30,927 nt of DNA from Neofamilia sp964346535 (GCA_964346535.1 CAYFUN010000013.1:1-30927), one strand, 5' to 3'. Counted from the first letter of the stretch, positions 21,850-29,591 are shown. Made by a program: numbers and translations. The notes: generated from the sequence alone by a model not told the origin.

Positions 21850-22446
21850 TTATAGATATTGTCTAACTCTTTTATAGACAATAAATGTAACTAAACCGTT
21901 GATGGCTCCCTTGACTAAATTAAAAGGAAGCACTGAAATTATCATCATCTTGCCTAGGGAATCAATGGCTGGATTAATAGCTGCTCCCATGCCAATAATA
22001 GTTTCCATAGGAATCATTAGTTTGGCATAAAGTGGAAAGACTACAAAGTAGTTTGAAGCCATGGCCAAGGTTGTCATAGCTAAAACTCCAACAACTATAC
22101 CAATTAAAGCTGACTTCATAGACTTATTTTTTCTATAAATTATTGAAGCTATAAAAACATAAGTTGAACCTACAATAAAGTTTGAAAGTTCTCCAACTCC
22201 ACCTGTTATTGTCTTTGTTGCATTTAAAAGGTTTTTTACTAGTTGAACCATTATTCCATAGCTAGGTCCCATAGCAAAGCCTGCAACTAGTGCTGGCACA
22301 TCTGATAGGTCTAATTTCATAAAGGGTGGAGCTATAAAGCTTAGAGGCATACTTAAAAACATAAGTAAAAATCCAACTGCTCCTAAAATTCCAACCCTAA
22401 CTAGGTTTCTAGTTTTAATTCCTCTTGCTGCTACATTATTATTCAT
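21850..22446 (-). CDS. ribU: Riboflavin ECF transporter substrate-binding component
   Basis: 198 residues from the ATG at 22446, which has GGAGG five bases upstream. Further upstream in-frame codons lie in the terminator and are not used. Six hydrophobic helices are visible. MKLDLSDVPALVAGFAMGP (about residues 43-61) is the typical RibU S-component motif. RibU binds riboflavin and works with the shared EcfA/A'/T module, which is not in this window. An FMN riboswitch directly upstream confirms the substrate class and shows repression or attenuation by FMN. The gene ends just before the veg promoter. Confidence 0.95.
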   Translation of the reverse strand: MNNNVAARGIKTRNLVRVGILGAVGFLLMFLSMPLSFIAPPFMKLDLSDVPALVAGFAMGPSYGIMVQLVKNLLNATKTITGGVGELSNFIVGSTYVFIASIIYRKNKSMKSALIGIVVGVLAMTTLAMASNYFVVFPLYAKLMIPMETIIGMGAAINPAIDSLGKMMIISVLPFNLVKGAINGLVTFIVYKRVRQYL

Positions 22447-22470
22447 ACTAACCTCCGATAAGCTTGGCAT

Positions 22471-22500
22471 AAAAAAATTGCCTAAATTTATCTCAGGCAA
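22471..22500 (-). terminator. Terminator in the FMN riboswitch expression platform
   Basis: Stem TTGCCT/AGGCAA with an 11-base loop and seven T on the minus strand, between the aptamer and the ribU start. A second hairpin just before it (arms 22503-22509 and 22518-22524, AAGATTA/TAATCTT, followed by a T run) uses part of the 3' strand of aptamer helix P1. Confidence 0.75.
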
Positions 22501-22519
22501 AAAAGATTAGAAATATTTA

Positions 22520-22634
22520 ATCTTCTTTCATCCAGACTTTACTGTCGGTTTTGGAATTTCACCAAATCATCTTCCTCTTATAGGAAATCGCGGACTGTAA
22601 CCGCCGGTGAGGAATTTCACCTCGCCCTGAAGAT
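22520..22634 (-). ncRNA. FMN riboswitch (RFN element)
   Basis: The conserved core of the FMN aptamer is readable on the minus strand: AGGGCGAGGTGAAATTCC, ACCGGCGGTTACAGTCCGCGA, TGGTGAAATTCC, AACCGACAGTAAAGTCTGGATG, in the correct order. Helix P1 is closed by ATCTTC (22629-22634) and GAAGAT (22520-22525). It lies directly upstream of ribU and controls it through the downstream hairpins. Confidence 0.97.
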
Positions 22635-22640
22635 AATTTA

Positions 22641-22669
22641 ATTGTACTATGATAGTATTGCTTTGTCAA
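22641..22669 (-). promoter_or_regulatory. Promoter of the ribU transcript
   Basis: Minus strand TTGACA (22664-22669), 17-base spacer, TACAAT (22641-22646). Transcription would start at the very beginning of the riboswitch. Confidence 0.85.
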
Positions 22670-22688
22670 ATTTTTATTCTGCCTGCAA

Positions 22689-22721
22689 GAAAAAAGACCT
22701 AGAGTATTTCATCTAAGTCTT
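22689..22721 (-). terminator. Terminator after the amidase gene
   Basis: 10-bp stem AAGACTTAGA/TCTAGGTCTT (one G-T pair) with an 8-base loop, followed by T residues on the minus strand. Confidence 0.85.
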
Positions 22722-22746
22722 TTGATCTTAAAAAGTTTTTTAAATT

Positions 22747-24654
22747 TTAGTAGCCGTAAGTTTCTTGCATATAGGAAATTAATCCGTTGGCTATAGCCTT
22801 GGCACAGGCGTCTTTAAAAAAGTCTGTTTCCATTAGGGCCATGTCCATGTCGTTGGACATAAAGCCTAGCTCAACTAAAACTGCTGGCATTTCTGTTTGA
22901 TTTAAAACTATTAGGTCTGGCCTTTGTTTTATTCCCCTAGATTGCATAGAAGTTTCTTTAATTAGCTCATAGTGGATTTTTTGGGCCAGTGGATATTGGG
23001 CGTCGTACTTAACACTGGTCTTGTCTCTTGGGGCATAAAGGGTTTCAATGCCACTTGCTTCAGAGTTAGTACTAGAGTTGGCGTGAATTGATACAAAGGC
23101 GTGGGCGTTTTCATCGTTGGCAAGCTTAGGCCTTTGATAAATATTCACAGACGAGTCGTCGTCCCTGGTCATTTTTATTGTGTAGCCGTAAGAAGATAAA
23201 ATTTCTTCCACTCTAAGGGCTACGTCTAAGTTGAGAGATTTTTCTGTAGTCTTGTTAGCTGCTTGGGTTCCTGGGTCCTTGCCTCCGTGGCCTGGGTCAA
23301 TAACAATTACTACTTCGCTTTTTGAATTTGGTTTTATTCTTGGCTTTCTCTCAATAATTTCTATTTCTTCAACATTGTCAAATGAATCTTCTTGGTCTAC
23401 AAGGTTGTCATCATTTATTGGATTTGCTGGAACTTCATTTGGATCTGTTAGGCCCTTATCTGTTCCTGGTCCTTGGTCTGGAAGTAAAATTAGGTCAAAG
23501 CCTTCTTTTATAATTTGGACCTTGCCGTCATTTACTCCTTCTTTGCTGTCTAAAACAACTCTAACTATGTTGTCGTTTTTAGAATAGTTGCCATCTGGAG
23601 AAAATTGGTTGGCCCTAATGCCAGAGATAAAGCTTGTTGAAATATCAAACTTCCCTGCCTTTTTTTCACCTAAGAGGCTGGCGTCTTTTATGTCTATAAC
23701 ATATCTAAAAGGATTTGATAGTTTTAAAATATTGTATTCACTTGTTTGAACATTTTCAATTAAAATTGCCTTTTGCCCCTTGTAGTCTATTGGCCTTATA
23801 CCTGTAATTTCGTTGGTAAAGGAAATATTTAGGCCCTGGCCCTTGTTTATTGTTTTTATATTTGGCTTGGCATAGGTCTTTAGTTGAATTCTAATAGTAG
23901 AAGTCTTAGTCTTTGGGTCTGTTGAGTATTCAACTGAATCTATCATCTTCCCTGCTATAGTAAGTACTCCTGAGTCCTTGCCTTTAATATTTATAGGTGA
24001 ATCTTTTATTGTAAGTAAGAGAGAGTTTTTCTCTTCTTCAAACCTAGAATCATAGTCAAGTTTTCCACTTGCTGTAATTTTTATTTGCTCGTTTTTTGAA
24101 GAGCCATTTATTTTTTCTATGGCAGTAATTTGTTTTTTATTTTGAATCTGAGCTGGCGCAAGATTGTCTGCCACACTAACTAGGTTTTTTTTGCCGTCCC
24201 AAGAAACCTTGTAGCCTAAAAGTTCTGAAACAAGTCTCAAAGGCACCATGGTCTTTGCCTGACCATTTAAATAGTCAACTAGAGATGGAACTTGATCAGC
24301 TGGCAGACTGAGAGGCTCGCCATTTTTTAGAGCTTCGTTTTTGCCAATTGTTAGGACAATTATGTCTGAGCCCCTGCTAATTATTACAGACATTGTATCC
24401 TGCTTCCATTGGACTTGAGAATTAAAGCTTTCTGCAACTAGTCTTACTGGCACATAGGTCCTGTCCTTGTAGATGTAGGGTTTAAATTCTGGTGAAACTT
24501 TTTTTCCTCCAAGTTCAAGGTTTACGTCATAGACCTTAGTCTCGGCTCCATCTATTTTTACATTAAAAGCAGAGCCTGGACTTGCGTAGGCTCTGGAAGA
24601 TACTATAAATATTAGACTTAAGAAAACTAATAAAAGTCTTAAGGTTTTTTTCAT
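22747..24654 (-). CDS. Secreted N-acetylmuramoyl-L-alanine amidase with stalk and AMIN-like domains
   Basis: 635 residues from the ATG at 24654, behind AGGAGG. A signal peptide ends near RAYA (residue 24). Residues about 35-165 hold a copper-amine-oxidase-N-like stalk domain (YKDRTYVPVRLVAESF and TMVPLRLVSELLGYKVSWD). The middle (about 175-395) is beta-rich and resembles AMIN domains that bind peptidoglycan. An acidic linker leads to an Amidase_3 domain at about 447-632. Zinc ligands are His456 (DPGHGG), Glu471 and His524 (SIHANSS), and catalytic Glu595 is in LVELGFMSN. It cuts the bond between MurNAc and the stem peptide and probably acts in cell separation. It is a single-gene unit with its own promoter. 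Confidence 0.94.
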   Translation of the reverse strand: MKKTLRLLLVFLSLIFIVSSRAYASPGSAFNVKIDGAETKVYDVNLELGGKKVSPEFKPYIYKDRTYVPVRLVAESFNSQVQWKQDTMSVIISRGSDIIVLTIGKNEALKNGEPLSLPADQVPSLVDYLNGQAKTMVPLRLVSELLGYKVSWDGKKNLVSVADNLAPAQIQNKKQITAIEKINGSSKNEQIKITASGKLDYDSRFEEEKNSLLLTIKDSPINIKGKDSGVLTIAGKMIDSVEYSTDPKTKTSTIRIQLKTYAKPNIKTINKGQGLNISFTNEITGIRPIDYKGQKAILIENVQTSEYNILKLSNPFRYVIDIKDASLLGEKKAGKFDISTSFISGIRANQFSPDGNYSKNDNIVRVVLDSKEGVNDGKVQIIKEGFDLILLPDQGPGTDKGLTDPNEVPANPINDDNLVDQEDSFDNVEEIEIIERKPRIKPNSKSEVVIVIDPGHGGKDPGTQAANKTTEKSLNLDVALRVEEILSSYGYTIKMTRDDDSSVNIYQRPKLANDENAHAFVSIHANSSTNSEASGIETLYAPRDKTSVKYDAQYPLAQKIHYELIKETSMQSRGIKQRPDLIVLNQTEMPAVLVELGFMSNDMDMALMETDFFKDACAKAIANGLISYMQETYGY

Positions 24655-24678
24655 AAAATTCCTCCTGTGTCTAAAAAC

Positions 24679-24706
24679 ATTATAGTCCACAAAAGGCTGA
24701 TTACAA
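24679..24706 (-). promoter_or_regulatory. Amidase gene promoter
   Basis: Minus strand TTGTAA (24701-24706), 16-base spacer, TATAAT (24679-24684). The -35 is inside one arm of the inverted repeat at 24699-24728. Confidence 0.65.
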
Positions 24707-24728
24707 GAATTTTCACCAAATTGTAATC
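24699..24728. repeat. Inverted repeat over the amidase -35
   Basis: Perfect 8-bp arms GATTACAA (24699-24706) and TTGTAATC (24721-24728) separated by 14 bases, so the arms are 22 bases apart centre to centre. No T run follows on the minus strand, so it is more like an operator than a terminator. Confidence 0.5.
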
Positions 24729-24746
24729 GTAATTTAATATAGTTTT

Positions 24747-25724
24747 TTATTTTAAGGCCCTATAAAGTTCGTCTGCCTTTGGCTCTCCTAGAGGAAGAAC
24801 TTTGCCATTTTCTCTTAAAAATACTCCCTCATAGTCAGTGACTCTGCCAATAATTGTGGCCTTAATTTTTTCTGCCTCTAAATCTGGCAGGGCCTTAATA
24901 AAATCTTTTTGAGAAATTATTGCCAGCATGGACCCAGATGAAATTAATCTTCTGTAGTCAATGTCAAAGGCCTGGGCGATTTTTTCTGTGATTTCACTTA
25001 CTGGCAGGCTGTCGTCAAAAACAACTAGGCCAGTGTCATTGGCTTTTGCTGCCTCCCAGGCTGCTCCAAGAATGCCACCTTCTGTTACATCGTGCATGTA
25101 CTTGGCCCCAAAAGACTTTAAAATCTTTCCCTCTTTGACAACTGAAGTTGAGTCCTTGTAGGCAAGGGCTTCTTCATATTCATCTGCTGTTAGGAACTTT
25201 TTCACTTGGTCTGGTCTTTCTGCTGCTAGGATTGCAGATCCTTCTAGACCCAAGGACTTGGTCACTATTAAAAGGTCGTTCACTTCAATTTCTTTTTCTT
25301 CATAGGGGCCTTGGATTTTTCCTAGCACAGTTGTAGAAATAACTGGCCTGTTTACTGCATCTGTAACTTCTGTGTGGCCGCCAATTATAGTTAAATTTAT
25401 TTTGCTTGCTGCTTCCTTGGCGTCTGCCATTAGGTTTTTTAGTTCTTCTTCACTGGTTTTCGGTGGAAGTAAAACTGTTAAAAGAGCTGCTACAGGCTCT
25501 GCCCCTTCTGTTGCCAAGTCGTTTACTGCCACATTTATTGCAAGAGAGCCAATGTTTTTGCTGGCGCCTGTTATTGGATCAGTTGAGACAACTAAAAGAT
25601 TGTCTGCCAAATCTAAAATAGAAGTGTCCCTGCCTATTTTTGATCCGACCAAAACTTCTGGCCTCTTTTCTATATCGCTTATTAACTCTGTTAAAAGAGA
25701 ATTTGCTACTTTTCCTATTTCCAT
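24747..25724 (-). CDS. HypE-like AIR synthase-family protein
   Basis: 325 residues from the ATG at 25724, with AGGTGA at good spacing; a GTG at 25733 is part of that site. The fold is AIR synthase/HypE-like: DTSILDLADNLLVVSTDPITG gives the metal-ATP aspartates, followed by VNDLATEGAEPVAALLTVLLP, IIGGHTEVT, and the C-terminal MHDVTEGGILGAAWEAA. True HypE ends in a PRIC cysteine that carries the cyanide precursor; this protein ends in ELYRALK and has no cysteine at all. It also lacks other hyp genes nearby. It is therefore a HypE-like ATP-dependent enzyme of unknown substrate, not a hydrogenase maturase. It has its own weak extended -10 promoter (TGGTAAAAT, 25742-25747). Confidence 0.85.
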   Translation of the reverse strand: MEIGKVANSLLTELISDIEKRPEVLVGSKIGRDTSILDLADNLLVVSTDPITGASKNIGSLAINVAVNDLATEGAEPVAALLTVLLPPKTSEEELKNLMADAKEAASKINLTIIGGHTEVTDAVNRPVISTTVLGKIQGPYEEKEIEVNDLLIVTKSLGLEGSAILAAERPDQVKKFLTADEYEEALAYKDSTSVVKEGKILKSFGAKYMHDVTEGGILGAAWEAAKANDTGLVVFDDSLPVSEITEKIAQAFDIDYRRLISSGSMLAIISQKDFIKALPDLEAEKIKATIIGRVTDYEGVFLRENGKVLPLGEPKADELYRALK

Positions 25725-25785
25725 TTTTATCACCTAGGCTAATTTTACCATAGGAGACAAACTTATAAAAGCTTGAAGAGGGCAA

Positions 25786-25813
25786 TAAAAATCCCCAGCT
25801 TAATAGCCAGGGA
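25786..25813 (-). terminator. Terminator after msrAB
   Basis: 9-bp stem TCCCTGGCT/AGCTGGGGA (with G-T pairs), ATTA loop, then TTTTTATT on the minus strand. Confidence 0.82.
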
Positions 25814-25837
25814 GTTTTTTCAAATCCATTTTTGATT

Positions 25838-26935
25838 TTATTCTACAAACTTTTTAAATTCGCCGTAGCCTTGGTCGTCCATGTCTTCATAAGGAATAAA
25901 TTTTAAGGCTGCTCCGTTAATACAATATCTCAAACCGCCTTCATCTTTAGGTCCATCTTCAAAGACGTGTCCAAGGTGGGCATCGCCGTCAGTTGATTTT
26001 ACTTCAACTCTGTTCATGCCGTGGGACCTGTCTTCCTTGTAGTCGACGGCGTAAGATGAAATTGGCCTAGTAAAAGATGGCCAACCACAACCTGCGTCAT
26101 ACTTGTCCCTAGATGAAAAGAGGGCCTGACCTGTTGTTTTATCTACATAAATTCCCTTTTGGTCAAAGTCATCATATTCTGATGAAAATGGTCTTTCAGT
26201 TGCTGCTTCTTGGGTGACTTGGTACTCAAGGTCAGTCAGTTCATTTTTTAATTCCTCATCAGATTTTTTCTCATAGGACTTGTAAAGAGGTTGGTCTGCC
26301 AGGCTAAGGTCCACATGGCAGTAGCCGCCAGGATTTTTTTCTAAATAGTCTTGGTGGTAGTCTTCAGCTAGAATGTAATTGTTGACTCTTTCAACTTCAA
26401 CTACGATTTTCTTGTCATAGTCTGCTTGTCTGGCCTCAATATATTCTTTGGCCTTTTCTAAAACTTCCTCATCATCTGAATAAATTCCAGTCCTATATTG
26501 TCTTCCTCTATCGTTGCCTTGTTTGTCTACAGAGGTTGGGTCGATTATTCTAAAGTAGTGGTCTAAAAGTTCTTCTAAAGAAATTTTGTTGGCGTCGTAG
26601 GTTAATTTTATTGCCTCTGCATGGTCGGTGACTTTTAGGTCTTGGTAGGAAGTCTGGTCAGTTTTTCCATTTATATAGCCGACTTCAGTGTCGATAACAC
26701 CATTTAATCTGGAAAAATATCCCTCAACTCCCCAAAAACATCCGCCTGCCAAGTATAAAACTCTAGGATCTTTGGTTCCTAGGTCATTTATTGAAATTTT
26801 ATAATCCATCTTAGCTCCTTCTTTGTCATTTTTATTTTCTTCAACATATTTTGGTCTCAAGTCTTTTATTTTTACAAGCACAAAAACCAGGGCAAGGACT
26901 GCCAAAATTAATATGATCATCTTCTTGGCTTTCAT
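25838..26935 (-). CDS. msrAB: Membrane-anchored methionine sulfoxide reductase MsrA-MsrB fusion
   Basis: 365 residues. An N-terminal hydrophobic helix (about 5-22) after MKAKK acts as signal anchor, so the catalytic parts face outside. MsrA (about 57-205) has the catalytic Cys66 in YLAGGCFWGVEGY. MsrB (about 225-360) has GCGWPSFTRPI and the catalytic Cys338 in RYCINGAALKF. The two halves reduce the S and R forms of methionine sulfoxide. The usual MsrB zinc CxxC pairs are not seen, so this is a zinc-free MsrB. It begins one base after the stop of the PPC-domain gene, so translation is coupled. An extracellular fusion fits repair of surface proteins after host oxidant attack. Confidence 0.96.
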   Translation of the reverse strand: MKAKKMIILILAVLALVFVLVKIKDLRPKYVEENKNDKEGAKMDYKISINDLGTKDPRVLYLAGGCFWGVEGYFSRLNGVIDTEVGYINGKTDQTSYQDLKVTDHAEAIKLTYDANKISLEELLDHYFRIIDPTSVDKQGNDRGRQYRTGIYSDDEEVLEKAKEYIEARQADYDKKIVVEVERVNNYILAEDYHQDYLEKNPGGYCHVDLSLADQPLYKSYEKKSDEELKNELTDLEYQVTQEAATERPFSSEYDDFDQKGIYVDKTTGQALFSSRDKYDAGCGWPSFTRPISSYAVDYKEDRSHGMNRVEVKSTDGDAHLGHVFEDGPKDEGGLRYCINGAALKFIPYEDMDDQGYGEFKKFVE

Positions 26936-26936
26936 T

Positions 26937-27356
26937 TTATTTTAAATCCAAAAGATTTATGCCGTTGTCGCCTTTGAACCTGTCAACCTCTCCGTCAATA
27001 ACGTCGACAAAGATCTCTCCAGTTGCAGAAATTATCCCCTTGTTTAAGTGGCCGCCAAAACATTTTTGGTCAATGTCTGCAATAATTATGTGGAGGTGAA
27101 CATATTCTTCGCCGTCCATAGTTGACAAGTTGCCGTGAAGGCTGGCTATTTCAAAGTCGCCTTGGTAGCTATTTGAATAATATTTCTTTTCGTCTAGCTT
27201 GTAAAGGCCAATTTCTGCATAGGAAAGGGCTCCTAGGCCGTTAACGCTGGCCAGCTTTATCTTTTCCTTCTTCGCTAAGTCTAAAAGGCTTGCAACTATG
27301 TCTTCGCCTTTTTCTAGTCTTACTAAATATCTATTGGCAAATTTTTTAAATTCCAT
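26937..27356 (-). CDS. PPC/DUF296-domain protein
   Basis: 139 residues, a single PPC domain. Family marks are ASVNGLGALSYAEIGLY, the ASLHGNLS strand and YVHLHIIIADIDQKCFGGHL, which holds the histidines thought to bind a metal. Stand-alone bacterial members are small trimeric proteins that resemble the plant AT-hook partner domain; their role is unknown. It is the first gene of a two-gene unit with msrAB. Its own AT-hook is absent. A TATAAT lies at 27376-27381 upstream, with a weak -35. Confidence 0.9.
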   Translation of the reverse strand: MEFKKFANRYLVRLEKGEDIVASLLDLAKKEKIKLASVNGLGALSYAEIGLYKLDEKKYYSNSYQGDFEIASLHGNLSTMDGEEYVHLHIIIADIDQKCFGGHLNKGIISATGEIFVDVIDGEVDRFKGDNGINLLDLK

Positions 27357-27375
27357 ATCATCACTCCTTGTCTAT

Positions 27376-27381
27376 ATTATA
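27376..27381 (-). promoter_or_regulatory. -10 element of the PPC-msrAB unit
   Basis: Perfect TATAAT on the minus strand (in TTGGCTATAATATAG), 19 bases upstream of the start. The -35 at 17 bases (TTTTTA) is poor. Confidence 0.5.
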
Positions 27382-27410
27382 GCCAAAATTCTTCTCCTTA
27401 AAAATTTTCA

Positions 27411-27443
27411 CAAAAAATCCTCCAAGACAAAATCTCAGAGGAT
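27411..27443 (-). terminator. Terminator after the P-type ATPase gene
   Basis: Stem ATCCTC/GAGGAT extended by wobble pairs (TGAGA/TCTTG) around TTTTG, then six T on the minus strand. It begins 5 bases beyond the ATPase stop. Confidence 0.82.
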
Positions 27444-27448
27444 AAAAA

Positions 27449-29302
27449 TTAATTTTTCATAAGTCTCATTGAATTTAAAACAGCTATTAGCATAACTCCA
27501 ACGTCGGCGAAAATTGCCATCCACATTGTCGCCTTGCCAAAGACTGAAAGGATTAAAACTAAAATCTTTACTGCCAGAGAAAATATAACATTAAACTTTG
27601 CAGTTCCCAGGGTCTGTCTAGAAATTTTTATGGCCCTAGAAAGTTTACTTAAGTTGTCGTCCATTAAAACAATGTCTGCTGCTTCAATAGCTGCATCAGT
27701 TCCAAGGGCTCCCATGGCAATGCCAACATCAGCTCTGACAATTGAAGGTGCATCATTTATTCCATCACCAACAAAGGCAACCATAGACTTGCCATCCTTG
27801 TCAAGAAGGCCTTCTAGGATTTTTAACTTGTCATCAGGTAGGAGCTGAGAATAAATTTTGTCTATGCCTAAATAGGATCCAACTTGGTCGGCAACTTGGT
27901 CCTTGTCGCCAGTTAGGAGCACAAGTGATTTTATCCCTTCGTCCTTTAAGGCAGCAAGAGCTTCCTTGCTGTGGTCCTTAATTACATCTGCAATTACAAG
28001 TGAGCCAAGAAGATTTCCGTCATAGGCTACATAGACCTTGGTTCCAATGTTTTTAGTCTCAGGAGCTTCAAGGTCGTAGTCGGCTAAAAGTTTTTCATTG
28101 CCAACTGCTAAAGTCTTGTCCATATAAGTTCCAACTAGGCCCTTGCCGTGGACTTCTTTAACGTCAGAAATTTCGTCCTTTAAGTCGCTGCCATATTTTA
28201 ATCTAATAGACTCAGCAATTGGATGGTTGGAATAAGATTCAAGAGATCCTGCTAGACTTTTAAAATCAAAATCATCTGAATAAGAATTCTCTTCAATAAT
28301 AGAAAAGTTCCCTTCAGTCAAAGTTCCAGTTTTGTCAAAGACCATGGTTTCAACTCTGGCCAAGGCCTCTAAATAATTTGATCCCTTGACTAAAATTCCC
28401 TCTCTTGACGCCTTGCCAACGCCAGCAAAAAATGCCAGTGGCACAGATAAAACTAAGGCACAAGGACAAGACACAACTAAAAAGATTAAAGCCCTTTTGA
28501 TCCAAGGACCAAAGGCGTCATTAATAAGAAGTGGAAAGACCAGACCTAAAAATATAGCCGAGAAAACCACTATTGGCGTATAGTATTTAGAAAACCTGTT
28601 AATGAAATTTTCTAAAACAGATTTTTTCTCACTTGACTCTTCAATTAGCTCCAGAATTTTTGAAACCGTAGAGTCGTCAAAGGTCTTAGAAACTTTTATT
28701 TCCAAATGGCCTGAAAGATTAATGGCCCCACTGTGAACTTGGTCTCCTTCTTTTACATCAACAGGCAGAGACTCGCCAGTTAAAAAGGCTAGGTTTAAAG
28801 AAGATGATCCCTTAAGAACCTGACCGTCTAAGGCAATTTTTTCTCCAGGAAGGACAGAAATAATCTCGCCAATTTCAACTTCGTCTGGGTCTACAATTAA
28901 ATCTTCGCCGTCTCTGATAACTCTAACTTCGTCAGGGGCATACTCAAGGAGACTTTGGATAGACTTTCTCGACTGACCAACTGCCAGATTTTCAAAAAAC
29001 TCTCCAGTCTTGTAAAAGAGCATAACAAAAACCGCTTCAGAATAGTCGCCAAGGCCTATGGCCCCAAGAGTTGCTATAGACATTAAAAAGTTTTCGTCAA
29101 AGACCTGGCCCTTGCTAATATTGTAGGCAGATTTTTTTAAAACATCTAAGCCAGCAATAAGATAGGCAAGTACCATGGCACCAAGGGAAAAATACCTATA
29201 GCCTTTAAAGACGACTCCTAAAATTAAAAGACCTGCAGCAAGAAAGAGTTTTTGTAAATCTCTCTTTTGCTTTTTGCTTAAGTCCTTAAATCTATCTAAC
29301 AA
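27449..29302 (-). CDS. Heavy-metal P1B-type ATPase (Zn/Cd/Pb type)
   Basis: 617 residues from a TTG start with AAAGGGA 8 bases upstream. Visible elements are TGES (175-178), the metal-binding CPC motif at 279-281 in helix 6, the phosphorylated Asp323 in DKTGTLTEG, SNHPIAES, and GDGINDAPS in the hinge. The C-terminal helix carries an Asp in FADVGVMLIAVLNSMRL, matching the ZntA/CadA subgroup and not the copper pumps. It exports divalent zinc-like metals from the cytoplasm. There is no N-terminal metal-binding domain; a separate HMA protein overlaps its start by 11 bases, so the two are translationally coupled. Zn versus Cd or Pb cannot be told apart here. Confidence 0.94.
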   Translation of the reverse strand: MLDRFKDLSKKQKRDLQKLFLAAGLLILGVVFKGYRYFSLGAMVLAYLIAGLDVLKKSAYNISKGQVFDENFLMSIATLGAIGLGDYSEAVFVMLFYKTGEFFENLAVGQSRKSIQSLLEYAPDEVRVIRDGEDLIVDPDEVEIGEIISVLPGEKIALDGQVLKGSSSLNLAFLTGESLPVDVKEGDQVHSGAINLSGHLEIKVSKTFDDSTVSKILELIEESSEKKSVLENFINRFSKYYTPIVVFSAIFLGLVFPLLINDAFGPWIKRALIFLVVSCPCALVLSVPLAFFAGVGKASREGILVKGSNYLEALARVETMVFDKTGTLTEGNFSIIEENSYSDDFDFKSLAGSLESYSNHPIAESIRLKYGSDLKDEISDVKEVHGKGLVGTYMDKTLAVGNEKLLADYDLEAPETKNIGTKVYVAYDGNLLGSLVIADVIKDHSKEALAALKDEGIKSLVLLTGDKDQVADQVGSYLGIDKIYSQLLPDDKLKILEGLLDKDGKSMVAFVGDGINDAPSIVRADVGIAMGALGTDAAIEAADIVLMDDNLSKLSRAIKISRQTLGTAKFNVIFSLAVKILVLILSVFGKATMWMAIFADVGVMLIAVLNSMRLMKN

Positions 29303-29507
29303 TTTTGCAGTCCCTTTCTATTTTAGAAATTTCCCCTTGGATCTCATCTAAAAGCCCATCGTCAATATTTTCAGCTTCAAGTTTTAATTTCATAGTCATA
29401 AAGTTTATAGACGCATCTTCAACCCTGTCTAGTTTTTTAATAGCATCTTCCATTTTATTTGCACAAGCTGCGCAATCTAATTCTTCTAATTTATAAGTCT
29501 TTTTCAT
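29292..29507 (-). CDS. Small heavy-metal-associated (HMA) protein
   Basis: 71 residues from the ATG at 29507, with GGAGG upstream. The HMA fold shows the metal-binding LDCAACANKMEDAI motif (CxxC) near residues 9-12. The CAAC spacer is typical of domains attached to Zn/Cd ATPases. It overlaps the ATPase gene by 11 bases and in other species would be the N-terminal domain of that pump. It probably passes metal to the ATPase or modulates it. It is the first gene of the metal operon and lies behind a strong, operator-bearing promoter. Confidence 0.92.
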   Translation of the reverse strand: MKKTYKLEELDCAACANKMEDAIKKLDRVEDASINFMTMKLKLEAENIDDGLLDEIQGEISKIERDCKIVR

Positions 29508-29528
29508 GATAACCTCCGTAAAATTTAT

Positions 29529-29562
29529 AAATGACTGTTTGTTCATTTGTTTCTTTGTTCAT
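29529..29562 (-). promoter_or_regulatory. Operator-like half sites of the metal operon
   Basis: ATGAACAAA occurs twice as a direct repeat on the minus strand (29554-29562, 29538-29546), and AAATGA-N8-TCATTT (29529-29548) is an inverted repeat sharing the second copy. The first copy begins directly after the -10. ATGAACA half sites are known from ArsR/SmtB-type metal repressors. No repressor gene is in the window. Confidence 0.5.
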
Positions 29563-29591
29563 ATAATACCACCGATAAAAACTCTTGTCAA
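29563..29591 (-). promoter_or_regulatory. Promoter of the HMA-ATPase operon
   Basis: Minus strand TTGACA (29586-29591), 17-base spacer, TATTAT (29563-29568) with TG upstream (TGGTATTAT). Confidence 0.85.

Noticed and set aside
22447..22500. Longer RibU start upstream of 22446
   Set aside because: These codons lie in the terminator of the riboswitch expression platform, and the ATG at 22446 has its own GGAGG.
23231..23587. 118-codon plus-strand frame within the amidase gene
   Set aside because: Antisense shadow of a well-identified coding sequence.
24747..25724. Selenophosphate synthetase (SelD) for the AIR synthase-family gene
   Set aside because: It lacks the N-terminal Cys/Sec-containing glycine-rich segment of SelD and resembles HypE in its motifs.
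25372..25737. 121-codon plus-strand frame within the HypE-like gene
   Set aside because: Antisense shadow with no ribosome site; the minus frame has all the family motifs.
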